Assembly: GCA_964511535.1 (NCBI GenBank)
Contig: CAZEFW010000111.1
Coordinates: forward strand, 1 to 30,940
Direction: 5' to 3'
Length of the DNA stretch: 30,940 bases
DNA from: CAZCFB01 sp964511535
GTDB lineage: Bacteria; Myxococcota_A; Polyangia; GCA-2747355; CAZCFB01
The notes under the pieces were generated by a model that did no database searches, was not told the DNA's origin, and saw nothing but the letters and a program-made list of their open reading frames with translations. Below are positions 22,309-30,488 of this stretch, in pieces. The position numbers were made by a program, and so were the translations under genes. How positions within the stretch are numbered: position 1 is the stretch's first letter; every line of letters begins with the position of its first letter.

Positions 22309-23795
22309 TGCGCGCACTGTGCCTGCACCTGGCCCTGCTGGCCGCGCTCCTGCCTCGCCCCGCAGCGGCGTACGAGGGGCCCACCACCCACGTGGGGCTC
22401 ACCACCGAGGCGATGCTCGGGAGCAACCTGCACGCTTATCTGCGGCAGCGCCTGGGCCACGGGCTCGGGCTGTTCACGCGCCTCGAGCTCAAGGGCGCGG
22501 CCATGGACACCCGGGTCCACCGCCTGCTCCAGTTCGATCTGGAGAAGCTGGACCCGGCCGGCGGCTACCGCCCTGACGCCAAGGAGGGCCAGTTCGCAGG
22601 CGCCTGGTCTCTGGCCGGGAGCGTGCTGGCCGAGGCGCCAGCGTCCCGCAACCGGCACCACTTCTACTGCCCTGCGGACGGGCAAGGGTTGAAGAACCCC
22701 GCGCCGGCGCTCGGCTGGTTCATCGGATTGTTGGCCACCATCGAGGGCGCCGACACGGTGCGCAAGTTCTTCACCGGCACGGCCTTCGACCTGACCGGCA
22801 TGCCGGCCACCGAGTGGCTGCTCCACAAGCACAACCCCCACTCCGTCGCCGCGTTCTACAGCAACCTCGCGGCCTCGGTGAGCGAGGCCAGCCCGGCCCG
22901 CCGGCGGCATCACCTGGCCCTGGCCATGATGGCCCTCGGCGGCACCCTGCACCTGCTGCAGGACATGGCCTCGCCGACCCACGTACGTAACGACTTTGCC
23001 TCGGGCCACCTGCAGAAACTCGGCTCGAGCACCATGGACCGCGGCCCGGCCTACGAGCGCTTCGTGGCGCAGCGGTTCGGGCAGCACGGCCTGCCCCCAA
23101 AAGGCGGCGAGCCTGTCACCCGCCCGGACCTGCGCTCCTACTTCCACTCCGCGAAGTGGGATGGTCTGGCGGACCTGACCCACCTGACCCACTTCTCGCC
23201 AGGGACCCTGCCGGCGCCGCAGGCGGTGCGCGCTGGCACCGGCGAGGCGCTCGCGCCGGCCCTGGTCCAGCAGAAGCTCAGCAAGAGCCTGCGGTACCAG
23301 AAACCCGCTGTCGGCGCCCCGGACCTGGCGTGCGCCGCGCGGCAGACCTGCTACCTGCGTGGCCCCGGCGGCGACCCGCTCGCTGCCTACCGCGTGGGCG
23401 CCAGGGGGAAGCTCCGCTTCCGCCTGGACGATCGAGTCCACGCGGCGGCTGCCCGGCGGCTGCTCCCCATGGCCGCGCGCTTCTCCACCGGCTTCATCAA
23501 CCACCTGCTCAGGGGCGAGATCGAGCTCGCGCTTGCAGGTCCCGACAGCGTGGCCCTCACAAACCGCGGCCCGGCGTTCGAGTCGGGACGCGTGCGGGTG
23601 ATGGCCGAGGACGACAAGGGCTCGCGCACGGTCCTGGCGGATCAGCCCCTGGCCGGCCCCCTGGCCCCGGGCGCTGCCCTGGCGCCGCTGAAGGTGGCGA
23701 TCCCCAAGGGCACCATCAGCCTGGTGGGCCTGGTCGAGGGCGTGGAGAAGGGCAGCGGCGACCCCGCCCTGGCCACGGTTATCCTGAAGCTCTGA
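22308..23795 (+). CDS. Secreted zinc-dependent phospholipase C/P1-nuclease-like protein
   Basis: This 495-residue protein has a signal peptide cleaved after PAAA (about residue 21). The mature part carries the helical zinc-site pattern of the phospholipase C/P1 nuclease superfamily: THVGLT (His28), RHHFYCP (His118-His119) and RHHLALAMMALGGTLHLLQDMASPTHVRNDF, giving His203, His216, Asp220 and His226. The last segment, with H-x3-D-x5-H, is the clearest signature. About 130 residues at the C-terminus look beta-rich and are unassigned. Whether it cleaves phospholipid or another phosphodiester cannot be told. It is translationally coupled to the lipoprotein gene before it, so the two may work together at the cell surface. 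Confidence 0.75.
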   Translation: MRALCLHLALLAALLPRPAAAYEGPTTHVGLTTEAMLGSNLHAYLRQRLGHGLGLFTRLELKGAAMDTRVHRLLQFDLEKLDPAGGYRPDAKEGQFAGAWSLAGSVLAEAPASRNRHHFYCPADGQGLKNPAPALGWFIGLLATIEGADTVRKFFTGTAFDLTGMPATEWLLHKHNPHSVAAFYSNLAASVSEASPARRRHHLALAMMALGGTLHLLQDMASPTHVRNDFASGHLQKLGSSTMDRGPAYERFVAQRFGQHGLPPKGGEPVTRPDLRSYFHSAKWDGLADLTHLTHFSPGTLPAPQAVRAGTGEALAPALVQQKLSKSLRYQKPAVGAPDLACAARQTCYLRGPGGDPLAAYRVGARGKLRFRLDDRVHAAAARRLLPMAARFSTGFINHLLRGEIELALAGPDSVALTNRGPAFESGRVRVMAEDDKGSRTVLADQPLAGPLAPGAALAPLKVAIPKGTISLVGLVEGVEKGSGDPALATVILKL

Positions 23796-23796
23796 A

Positions 23797-23849
23797 GTAG
23801 ACGCGGCATCCTGCCGCGTTCCTTTAAAGCGGCGAGACGCCGCTTCTAC
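23797..23849. repeat. GTAGA/TCTAC double-hairpin repeat, copy 2
   Basis: This 53-bp copy starts GTAGA (23797) and ends TCTAC (23849). It contains CGCGGCA-TCC-TGCCGCG (perfect 7-bp stem) and AGCGGCG-AGA-CGCCGCT. Hairpin 2 is identical to copy 1 (16725-16795). The hairpin 1 loop is TCC here and GGA in copy 1, its reverse complement. It lies between convergent genes ending at 23795 and 23887. Confidence 0.85.
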
Positions 23850-23886
23850 CTCAGGACCGTTTCGACCCTCACTGCGTCGACCCGCG

Positions 23887-24930
23887 TCACTTGCATTTCG
23901 CCATCAGGGTCTTGAGCATGGCCTGGGCCAGCCCCTGGCCCTTGATGTACTTCTTGAAGGCCGCCTTCGCCCTGGAGCACTTCTTCTGTGAGGCGTGGGC
24001 CAGCCCCATGAGCAGGTGCGCCTTGTGGTGCTTTGGGTTGACCTGCAGCGCCTTGCGGTAGCTGGCAATGGCGCCCGGGATGTCCCCTGCCCGGCGGCTC
24101 AGGTTGCCCAGCTCACAGTGCACCACCGCGCGATCACCCTCCGAGGCCAGCTTCATGGTGGCGTCGAGCTGCTCGCGCGCCTGCTTCAGCTTGCCCAGGC
24201 GGGCCTGCACCTTGGCCAGCCGGAAGCGCGCCCGCAGGTAGTCGTTCTTCAGCTTCACCGCCCGAAGCAGCTCCTTCTCGGCCTCCGCCAGGGCGCCCTT
24301 CTTCAACAGCAGGCTGCCGAGGCTGAACCGGGCCATCGGGTTCTTCGGCGCAAGCCGCACGGCCTGCACCAGGGCCAACACCGCCCGCTCAAGCTCCCCG
24401 GCGCGCAGCAGCGCGCCCCCCAGGTTGATCTGCACGTCGGCGTCCCGGGGGCGATGCTTGGCGGCCTGGATGTACGCCTTGATCGCCTCGTCGTGCTTGC
24501 CCTGGGCGTACTGCAGCAGGCCCAGATTGAACCACGCCTCGCCGTAGCTGGAGCGGGCCTCCACGGCCTTGCGAAAGTGCTCCACCGCGCGGTCCATCTT
24601 GCCTGCCTCGTGCAGCAGGGCGCCGAGGTTGTTGTGCGCCTCGGCGAAGGAGGGGCGGCGCTTGAGGGCGGCCCGGAAGTCGGCCATGGCCGCCTTGCCC
24701 TTGCCCTTTCGGCGCAGGCAGACGCCGCGCTGATAGTAGCCCCGGGCGTCGCCAGGGTGCGCCTTGACCGCGGCCGAAAAAGTCTTGATGGCGCCGTCCA
24801 GATCACCCGACTTCAGCTGGGCGGCGCCCTTCTGGAGCATCCTCTCCGGGCCGGCGTGGGCCGCGCTGCTCCATCCCAGCAGCAGGGCCGTGAACATGAC
24901 GATGAGCTTGATGCGTGTGTGGCGTTTCAT
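23887..24930 (-). CDS. Exported TPR-repeat protein
   Basis: This 347-residue protein has a signal peptide (KRHTRIKLIVMFTALLLGW to AHA|G, about residue 26) and about eight consecutive tetratricopeptide repeats. They are recognisable by recurring patterns such as GDLDGAIKTFSAAVKAHPGD, AEAHNNLGALLHEAGKMDRA, GEAWFNLGLLQYAQGKHDEA and ADVQINLGGALLRAGELERA. TPR arrays are protein-interaction scaffolds; the partner is unknown. The repeats fill the mature protein, leaving a Lys-rich, Cys-containing tail (MAKCK). ATG at 24930 is preceded by GGAGG and matches the signal peptide. It lies 50 nt downstream of glnD on the same strand and could be co-transcribed. Confidence 0.83.
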   Translation of the reverse strand: MKRHTRIKLIVMFTALLLGWSSAAHAGPERMLQKGAAQLKSGDLDGAIKTFSAAVKAHPGDARGYYQRGVCLRRKGKGKAAMADFRAALKRRPSFAEAHNNLGALLHEAGKMDRAVEHFRKAVEARSSYGEAWFNLGLLQYAQGKHDEAIKAYIQAAKHRPRDADVQINLGGALLRAGELERAVLALVQAVRLAPKNPMARFSLGSLLLKKGALAEAEKELLRAVKLKNDYLRARFRLAKVQARLGKLKQAREQLDATMKLASEGDRAVVHCELGNLSRRAGDIPGAIASYRKALQVNPKHHKAHLLMGLAHASQKKCSRAKAAFKKYIKGQGLAQAMLKTLMAKCK

Positions 24931-24980
24931 GGGTCCCTCGTTCCTCCGCAGGTAATGATGGTACGGCATGCCACGTTTAT

Positions 24981-27683
24981 TCATTGCAGCGCCTGCGTTA
25001 TGCGCTCCTTCACCTCTGTTTGACGCGCGGGGGCCTCGACTTTGTCCCCGTTGGACAGCTCGCATACGTAGAAGATGTCCGCCAGGCGGCCCGCCTCGGT
25101 GTTGATCCGCGAGACCTGAATCGCCAGGCCAAGGTCGCTCAGGGCGCGGGTGATGGCGTGCAGCGCGCCGATGCGATCAGCGGCGTGCACCTCCACAACG
25201 GTGTACCGATCCGAGGCGTCGTTGTCGATGACCACCTCGGTGGGCACCGGCGGCACGACCCGTTGGAGCAGCGGCGAGGCGGGCCGGGTGTGGCGGCGAA
25301 CCAGACCCTCCAGGTCGAGCTCGCCCGCCAGGGCCAGCTCCAGATCCGCTTCGAAGCGGCTCCACAGGTCCTCCGGTCCGTGCTCCGGCGCCCGCACCTG
25401 GAAGATGTCTATCACCACCGCACCCTCGCCGCGGCCGCGACGTCCTGGCTCGGGGTACAGGGTGTGCACCTGGGCGGCCAGCACGTCGATCTGGTGCGCC
25501 AGCATCACGCCCGTGAGGGTGGCCAGCAGCCCGGCAGCGTCGGCGCAGCACACCGTCAGCTCCCAGGCGCCGCCGTCGCCGGGGCGCACCCGCGTGGCCA
25601 CGGTGGCCCCCTCCTGCTCCAGCTCGAGGGTGGCGCCCACATGGTGCAGCAGCGAGTCCTCCTGGTGCGCCAGCAAAAAGGAGCGCGGCAGGCGGTGGGT
25701 CACCGTGGCCCCCGGCTCGCCGAAGCGCGCGCGCAGCACGCCCTCCAGCTTCTCCCGGCGCTGCTCGGCCAGCGCCTCCCGCTGCAGCAGGTCGAGGTTC
25801 TTGCCCAGGGCGAGGTGGCCGTAGGTGGCGCGGTAGAGCTGCTCCAGCAGGCGCGCCTTCCAGTCGCTCAGGTTGCCCGGCGCGGTCATGGCGGTGTCGG
25901 CCACGGTGAGCAGGTAGAGCTGGCGCAGGCGATCCACGGTGCCCACCTTCTCGGCCATGGCCGAGATGACGTCCGGATCGTCCAGGTCTCGCCGCTGGGA
26001 GACATGGGCCATGGTCAGGTGCTCGCGCACCAGGAAGGTGACGTCCTCCAGGTACCCCTCCGGCATGCCGAGGCGGGCCGTCGCCCCCCGGGCCAGGCGC
26101 GCGCCGCGGGACGCGTGCCCGGAGCCGAGCGGCTTGCCCACGTCGTGCAGCAGGCCCGCCATGAGCAGCGAGCCGGGCCGCTCCAGGGTGGCCATCAGCT
26201 CCACCGCCGTGGGGTAAGTATCGGCCTGCTCCCCGCGCATCCACGCCTTGAGCAGCGCCACCACGTACAGCGAGTGCCGGTCCACGGTGTACACGTGGTA
26301 CAGGTCATGCTGAACCCTGCCGGTGCACGGCTCCAGCTCTGGCAGGACCGCGGCAAGCACCCCAAGGTCGTGGAGCTCCTCCAGCACGCCGCCGGGCCGA
26401 GGCTGCTCCGGGTGCACCAGCAGCTCGAGGAACAGCTCCGCAGCGCGCTCGTCCGCGGCCAGGCGCAGGCCCGGCTCGCCCGCGGCTGCCTCGGCGATGA
26501 GGTCCCGGGTCGCGCGATGCAGCCGCCGCCCCTGGTCCAGGGCCACCTGGAACGCGCGCAGCATCTCCCACGGGTGCTGCCACAGGCGCTCGGGTTCCTT
26601 CAGCTTCACCGCGCTGCCGCACAGGTCGTAGTGCTCACCGTCGGCGCCGATGATGCAGCCGTCGCCCGGTGCGCCGGCGCCGTCGGGGTCCAGGCGCTCC
26701 AGGATCCCCTCGGTCTCAAGGGCCACGGCCTGCGCGTGCCGGTAGTAGGCGTGCATCAGCCGCTCCACCGCTGGCGCCACGGCCGGCGCAGGCTGCCTCA
26801 CCCCGGGGACCCGCTCCTCGGGGAACAGCCCGGGGGCCAGGCGCTCCTGCAGCTGGAAGGTCAGCTGGTCCTGCTGCCGGCCGGCCTCCAGGTGCATGGC
26901 CAGGCGGAGGCGGCGGAGGAACGCCTGGGCGGTGACCAGGGCGCGCTCCTGCCGCGGCGTGGCTCCGCCGCCGGCGTCGAGCTGGTCCAGGTCATCCAGA
27001 TCGAGCCTCGCCTTGGCCGCCCAGAGTCCGGTGGCCAGGTCGCGCAGCCCCCCGCGCCCGGACTTGATGTTCGGCTCCAGCAGATAGACAGTCTGGCCGA
27101 ACCGGCGATGGCGGCTCTCGCGCTCCTGGCGCAGCCGGTCGAGGAACCCGCCGGCCCGTGGACCGAAGAGGTTCTGCCTGGCCGCGTCTCGCAGCGCCTC
27201 GGACAGCGCCGGATCCCCCTGCAGGTGCCGGGCGTCCAGCAGCGCCGAGCAGACCGTGATGTCCTCGGCGGCCAGCTCCAGGGTCTGGGCCACCGTGCGC
27301 GCCGCGTGGCCCACCTTCAACCCGGCGTCCCACAGCGGGTAGATCACCTCCTTGATCAGCCCTTCCGCCGCGGCCTCGTCCTCCTCGCACAGCACCAGCA
27401 GGTCGAGATCCGAGAACGGGTAGAGCTCCACGCGGCCGTAGCCGCCCAGCGCCACGAGGCTCAGGCGCGCGCCCTGCCCCGGGGCCGCGCGCTGGAACAG
27501 CGCCTCGACCAGGTCGTCCATGTCCCGGGCGTGCCTGGCCAGCAGCGCGGCGGCCTCTTCATCCCGGGCGTGCCCCTGCTCCAGGCGGGCTCTCGCTGCC
27601 TCCACCCGGCTCCGACAGGCCTCCCCGAGCGTCTCGCCCTGGAGCCCTTCAAGGCTCTTGAACTCACCTCTGGATTGGGCCAT
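24981..27683 (-). CDS. glnD: [Protein-PII] uridylyltransferase / uridylyl-removing enzyme GlnD
   Basis: This 900-residue protein has the full GlnD layout. The nucleotidyltransferase core shows LVALGGYGRVELYPFSDLDLL (about 77-96, with Asp92 and Asp94 as metal ligands), followed by the linker LEPNIKSGRGGLRDL. The HD domain has DRHSLYVV and LLHDVGKPLGSGHASRGA (about 505-525). Two C-terminal ACT domains begin at about 706 (CCADAAGLLATLTGVML) and about 826 (HAADRIGALHAITRALSDLG). GlnD senses glutamine and adds or removes UMP on PII to control nitrogen assimilation. ATG at 27683 gives the usual N-terminal length. Only 36 bp separate it from the divergent ATG at 27720. No obvious Shine-Dalgarno precedes it. 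No PII or glutamine synthetase gene is in the window. Confidence 0.95.
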   Translation of the reverse strand: MAQSRGEFKSLEGLQGETLGEACRSRVEAARARLEQGHARDEEAAALLARHARDMDDLVEALFQRAAPGQGARLSLVALGGYGRVELYPFSDLDLLVLCEEDEAAAEGLIKEVIYPLWDAGLKVGHAARTVAQTLELAAEDITVCSALLDARHLQGDPALSEALRDAARQNLFGPRAGGFLDRLRQERESRHRRFGQTVYLLEPNIKSGRGGLRDLATGLWAAKARLDLDDLDQLDAGGGATPRQERALVTAQAFLRRLRLAMHLEAGRQQDQLTFQLQERLAPGLFPEERVPGVRQPAPAVAPAVERLMHAYYRHAQAVALETEGILERLDPDGAGAPGDGCIIGADGEHYDLCGSAVKLKEPERLWQHPWEMLRAFQVALDQGRRLHRATRDLIAEAAAGEPGLRLAADERAAELFLELLVHPEQPRPGGVLEELHDLGVLAAVLPELEPCTGRVQHDLYHVYTVDRHSLYVVALLKAWMRGEQADTYPTAVELMATLERPGSLLMAGLLHDVGKPLGSGHASRGARLARGATARLGMPEGYLEDVTFLVREHLTMAHVSQRRDLDDPDVISAMAEKVGTVDRLRQLYLLTVADTAMTAPGNLSDWKARLLEQLYRATYGHLALGKNLDLLQREALAEQRREKLEGVLRARFGEPGATVTHRLPRSFLLAHQEDSLLHHVGATLELEQEGATVATRVRPGDGGAWELTVCCADAAGLLATLTGVMLAHQIDVLAAQVHTLYPEPGRRGRGEGAVVIDIFQVRAPEHGPEDLWSRFEADLELALAGELDLEGLVRRHTRPASPLLQRVVPPVPTEVVIDNDASDRYTVVEVHAADRIGALHAITRALSDLGLAIQVSRINTEAGRLADIFYVCELSNGDKVEAPARQTEVKERITQALQ

Positions 27684-27719
27684 GGTTCGAGTCGTACCAC
27701 CTTTGAGGGAGGCAGCCAA

Positions 27720-28175
27720 ATGCCGGAGCTTAAGCTCGTGCCGCTGGATGAGCTCCTGTCCGAGGCCGACCGGAAAGTCTTGATGTCCGAGCTCGCGGAG
27801 CTCGATGTCGTCGAGCTCCCGCCGGAGATGGATGATGACGCCGAAGTCGAGGAGCCCCTCGGCGATGATCATTTCGCCGATTTCCTCGACCGGCTGGACG
27901 CCATGGACATGGCCGCCAGCATCTACCTGCCGGTTGACTTCGACGGCATCGTGGAGGTCGGGGATCACACGGTGGGCTCGGCGACCATGCTCCAGGAGGC
28001 GCTGGAGGAGCTGCGGGAGGAGCTCGAGCTGGTCGAAGACCCGGAGGAAGACGACGACGAGGACGGCATCGACATGGAGATGATCGAGGAGCGCATCCGC
28101 TTCACCTGGCATGTCTTCCTCCGCGCCGCCAACACCTGCATCGACCGGCAGCTCCCCCTGCTGCTGGTGGACTGA
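27720..28175 (+). CDS. Acidic protein of unknown function, divergent from glnD
   Basis: This 151-residue protein is not one I recognise. It is strongly acidic, with clusters of Asp/Glu (about residues 36-50, and an EDPEEDDDEDG stretch near 105-115). It has no signal peptide, no membrane span and a single Cys. The middle (AASIYLPVDFDGIVEVGDHTVGSA) looks like a short beta-rich segment between helices. The ATG at 27720 has a strong GGGAGG about 7 nt upstream, and codon use is like the neighbours, so I consider it a real gene. Its divergent, 36-bp-spaced position to glnD may mean shared control; no functional claim is made. Confidence 0.72.
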   Translation: MPELKLVPLDELLSEADRKVLMSELAELDVVELPPEMDDDAEVEEPLGDDHFADFLDRLDAMDMAASIYLPVDFDGIVEVGDHTVGSATMLQEALEELREELELVEDPEEDDDEDGIDMEMIEERIRFTWHVFLRAANTCIDRQLPLLLVD

Positions 28176-28178
28176 GAC

Positions 28179-28213
28179 GGGCGAGGCACAAGGCCCGCAC
28201 AAGCCCCTCGCCC
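28179..28213 (+). terminator. Hairpin just after the acidic-protein gene
   Basis: GGGCGAGG (28179-28186) and CCTCGCCC (28206-28213) form a perfect 8-bp stem with a 19-nt loop, starting 4 nt after the stop at 28175. There is no T tract, so termination is only suggested by position. Confidence 0.4.
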
Positions 28214-28218
28214 CCAGG

Positions 28219-28224
28219 TATACT
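28219..28224 (+). promoter_or_regulatory. -10-like hexamer TATACT, 6 nt before an ATG
   Basis: TATACT (five of six consensus bases) ends 6 nt before the ATG at 28231. No -35 is obvious and no Shine-Dalgarno precedes that ATG, so a leaderless start is possible. It is the most likely promoter position for the helicase transcription unit. Confidence 0.45.
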
Positions 28225-28230
28225 GAACGC

Positions 28231-28386
28231 ATGATTCGGTGCTTTCTGCAGGGTCTCGCCAATCAGATGCCCGGGGCGCGGTCGCGGTCCCGGGCCCTAG
28301 CCTGGCGCAGCCAGGCGAGCAACAGTGGCGGACCGAAGGTCCGCGTCGAGGTCCCGGGGCCTCCTGGCCCCGAGGAGCTCGACTGA
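28231..28386 (+). CDS. Possible 51-codon leader ORF in front of the helicase gene
   Basis: The frame starts at the first copy of a duplicated start region and ends with TGA four nt before the helicase ATG at 28391. It encodes 51 residues, Arg/Pro-rich in the second half, with no recognisable domain. Its start matches the helicase start region (13 bases identical, 23 of 30 overall), so it may be a decayed duplicate and not a true peptide gene. If translated, ribosomes would traverse four hairpins and stop next to the helicase start, which would allow reinitiation. Confidence 0.35.
   Translation: MIRCFLQGLANQMPGARSRSRALAWRSQASNSGGPKVRVEVPGPPGPEELD
28269..28383 (+). promoter_or_regulatory. Structured leader of four consecutive hairpins before the helicase gene
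   Basis: Four stems follow one another: GCCCGGG/CCCGGGC (28269-28295); GCCTGGC-GCA-GCCAGGC (28300-28316); GCGGACC-GAA-GGTCCGC (28328-28344); and a long one starting GTCGAG, with CGGGGCC-TCCT-GGCCCCG inside and ending CTCGAC (28345-28383). Hairpins 3 and 4 are contiguous. The only purine-rich Shine-Dalgarno candidate, GAGGAG (28372-28377), lies in the 3' arm of hairpin 4, where folding would hide it. It does not match a riboswitch class I know. Confidence 0.55.
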
Positions 28387-28390
28387 ACGC

Positions 28391-30442
28391 ATGACCCGGT
28401 ATGTGCTGCATACGCGCAAGCCCGCGAAGACACGGCTCGACCTGGAGGGCAAGCTCAACGAGCAACAGTTCCAGGCGGTGGTGCAGCGGGACGGGCCGAT
28501 CCTCGTCATCGCCGGCGCAGGCAGCGGCAAGACCCGGACGCTGACCTACCGCGCGGCCCACCTCATCTCGTCGGGCATGCCCCCCGAGCGGATCCTGCTG
28601 TGCACCTTCACCAACCGGGCCGCCAGGGAGATGATCAAGCGGGTGGAGGGCCTGCTCGACGCGGAGCTGAAGCCGATGTGGGCGGGCACCTTCCACCATG
28701 TGGCCAACATCGCCCTGCGGCGCCACGCCGAGCAGGTCGGGCTCCCGCCCAACTACGCCATCCTCGACAGCGAGGACTCGCAGGACCTGATGGCCTCCTG
28801 CCTGGCCGAGGAGGGCAAGGCCCTGCGCAGCGTGCGCTTCCCCCGACCGCGGCTGCTGCAGCACATGCTGTCGCGGGCGGTGGACAGCCAGATCCCCATC
28901 GACGAGGCGATCAAGCAGCACGCGTTCCGGTTTCGTCACCTGACCGAGGAGATCCAGCGGGTGGTGGAACGGTTCGTGGCGCGTAAGCTGCAGCTCGGGC
29001 TGGTGGACTACGACGACCTGCTGCTCTTCTTCAAGATCCTGCTCACCGAGCACAAGGCGGTGGCGGCCGAGCTCACCGCGCGGTTCGAGCAGGTGCTGGT
29101 GGACGAGTACCAGGACACGAGCCTGCTCCAGGGGGAGCTGATGGACCTGTGCGCGGCGCACCACGGCAACCTCTGCGTGGTGGGCGACGACGCCCAGAGC
29201 ATCTACTCCTTCCGTGGGGCCCACTTCCAGAACATCATCGACTTCCCCAAGCGCTACCCGTCGGCCAGGGTGTTCAAGCTGGAGACCAACTACCGCTCCA
29301 CGCCCGAGATCCTGCAGCTGGCCAACGCCGCCATCGCCCTGAACAAGCGCCAGTACCCCAAGGTCCTGCGCCCGGTCAAAGAGCCGGGGGTGATGCCCGC
29401 GCTGATCCCCCTGCGGGACGCCGAGCAGCAGGCGGCGTTCGTGGCCCAGCGGGTGCTCCAGCTGCACCAGGAGGAAGGGCTCGGGCTCAAGGACATCGCG
29501 GTGCTCTACCGGGCGCACTCCCACTCGCTGGAGCTGCAGGTGGAGCTGCACCGGCGGCAGATCCCGTTCACCGTGCGCTCGGGGATGCGCTTCTTCGAGC
29601 AGGCCCACATCAAGGACGTCACGGCCTACCTGCGGCTGGCCCACAACCCGGGCGATGCGCTGGCCTGGCAGCGGGTGCTCGGGCTCTGGTCCGGCGTGGG
29701 CCGCGCGTCTGTGGACCATGTCCTGCGGGTGGTGGAGGGGGAGGACACCACCCGGGACGCGGCGGAGCTGCTGGCCGACGAGCAGCTGCGAGCGCGGCTG
29801 CCTGGCCGCGCGCGGCCGGCGGTCAAGCGGCTGGCGCGGCTCATGGCGCGGCTGGCCGAGGCGCGGCAGCAGGGGATCCCGGAGATGATCGACGCGGTGC
29901 TCGCGGCCCACTACAAGGAGTACGCCACGGCGCGGTTCCCCAACGCGGACACGCGCATCGAGGACCTGGAGCAGCTGGCCGCATACACCTCGACGTACGA
30001 GGCGGACCTGGAGCGCTTCCTCAGCGAGCTGGCGCTGGTGGCGGGCATCGCCGCGGAGGGGGTGGCACCGGGCGAGCCGCCCGAGGAGAAGATGGTGCTC
30101 AGCACGGTGCACCAGGCCAAGGGGCTGGAGTGGCGGGCGGTGTTCGTCATCGCCCTGTCAGAGGGGTGCTTCCCCGGCGGCATGTCAGTGCGAACCGAGG
30201 AGGACGTGGAGGAGGAGCGGCGGCTGTTCCACGTGGCGGTCACCCGGGCCGAGGAGCAGCTCTACATGTGCCACCCGCAGTTCCAGGAGCAGCGAGACGG
30301 CATGCGGCACCTGCTGCGGCTGTCGCGCTTCGTGGCGGAGCTGCCAGAAGCCGCGCCCACGTATGAGCGGTGGGAGATCGAGGAGCGTCCGGAAGAAGAG
30401 GAGGACGCCCCCTCCGGGGCGAATGACAAAACGACGAAATGA
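28391..30442 (+). CDS. UvrD/PcrA-like superfamily 1A DNA helicase
   Basis: This 683-residue ATP-dependent 3'-5' helicase, typical in length for Rep/PcrA/UvrD, shows all the expected motifs. They are LNEQQFQAV (Q motif), VIAGAGSGKTRTL (Walker A, Lys47), CTFTNRAAREM (Ia), VDEYQDTS (Walker B, Asp238-Glu239), VVGDDAQSIYSFRGA (III), LETNYRST (IV), STVHQAKGLEWRAVFV (V) and FHVAVTRAEEQLYMCHP (VI). These enzymes unwind DNA in repair or replication restart. The start at 28391 (TRYVLHTRKP) resembles the family N-terminus; the in-frame GTG at 28325 lies inside a hairpin. The last codons and the stop lie within a 16-bp tandem repeat. Rep, PcrA and UvrD cannot be told apart safely here. Confidence 0.93.
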   Translation: MTRYVLHTRKPAKTRLDLEGKLNEQQFQAVVQRDGPILVIAGAGSGKTRTLTYRAAHLISSGMPPERILLCTFTNRAAREMIKRVEGLLDAELKPMWAGTFHHVANIALRRHAEQVGLPPNYAILDSEDSQDLMASCLAEEGKALRSVRFPRPRLLQHMLSRAVDSQIPIDEAIKQHAFRFRHLTEEIQRVVERFVARKLQLGLVDYDDLLLFFKILLTEHKAVAAELTARFEQVLVDEYQDTSLLQGELMDLCAAHHGNLCVVGDDAQSIYSFRGAHFQNIIDFPKRYPSARVFKLETNYRSTPEILQLANAAIALNKRQYPKVLRPVKEPGVMPALIPLRDAEQQAAFVAQRVLQLHQEEGLGLKDIAVLYRAHSHSLELQVELHRRQIPFTVRSGMRFFEQAHIKDVTAYLRLAHNPGDALAWQRVLGLWSGVGRASVDHVLRVVEGEDTTRDAAELLADEQLRARLPGRARPAVKRLARLMARLAEARQQGIPEMIDAVLAAHYKEYATARFPNADTRIEDLEQLAAYTSTYEADLERFLSELALVAGIAAEGVAPGEPPEEKMVLSTVHQAKGLEWRAVFVIALSEGCFPGGMSVRTEEDVEEERRLFHVAVTRAEEQLYMCHPQFQEQRDGMRHLLRLSRFVAELPEAAPTYERWEIEERPEEEEDAPSGANDKTTK

Positions 30443-30465
30443 CAGAACGACGAAATGACAGAACG
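30422..30465 (+). repeat. 16-bp tandem repeat (AATGACAGAACGACGA), about 2.75 copies
   Basis: Units lie at 30422-30437 (one mismatch), 30438-30453 and a partial 30454-30465. The helicase stop codon (30440-30442) is inside the repeat, so its last five or six residues are encoded by it. Because 16 is not a multiple of three, copy-number change could alter the C-terminus. Confidence 0.85.
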
Positions 30466-30488
30466 GTTGGAGTCAACGGGGGCACCTG

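Noticed and set aside
24915..27719. Plus-strand open frame of over 900 codons antisense to glnD, in frame with the acidic protein
   Set aside because: The opposite strand carries every GlnD motif. The true plus-strand gene begins at the ATG at 27720 with a strong ribosome-binding site.
27965..30112. Long minus-strand open frame antisense to the helicase
   Set aside because: No recognisable domain and biased composition; the helicase on the plus strand explains the coding signal.
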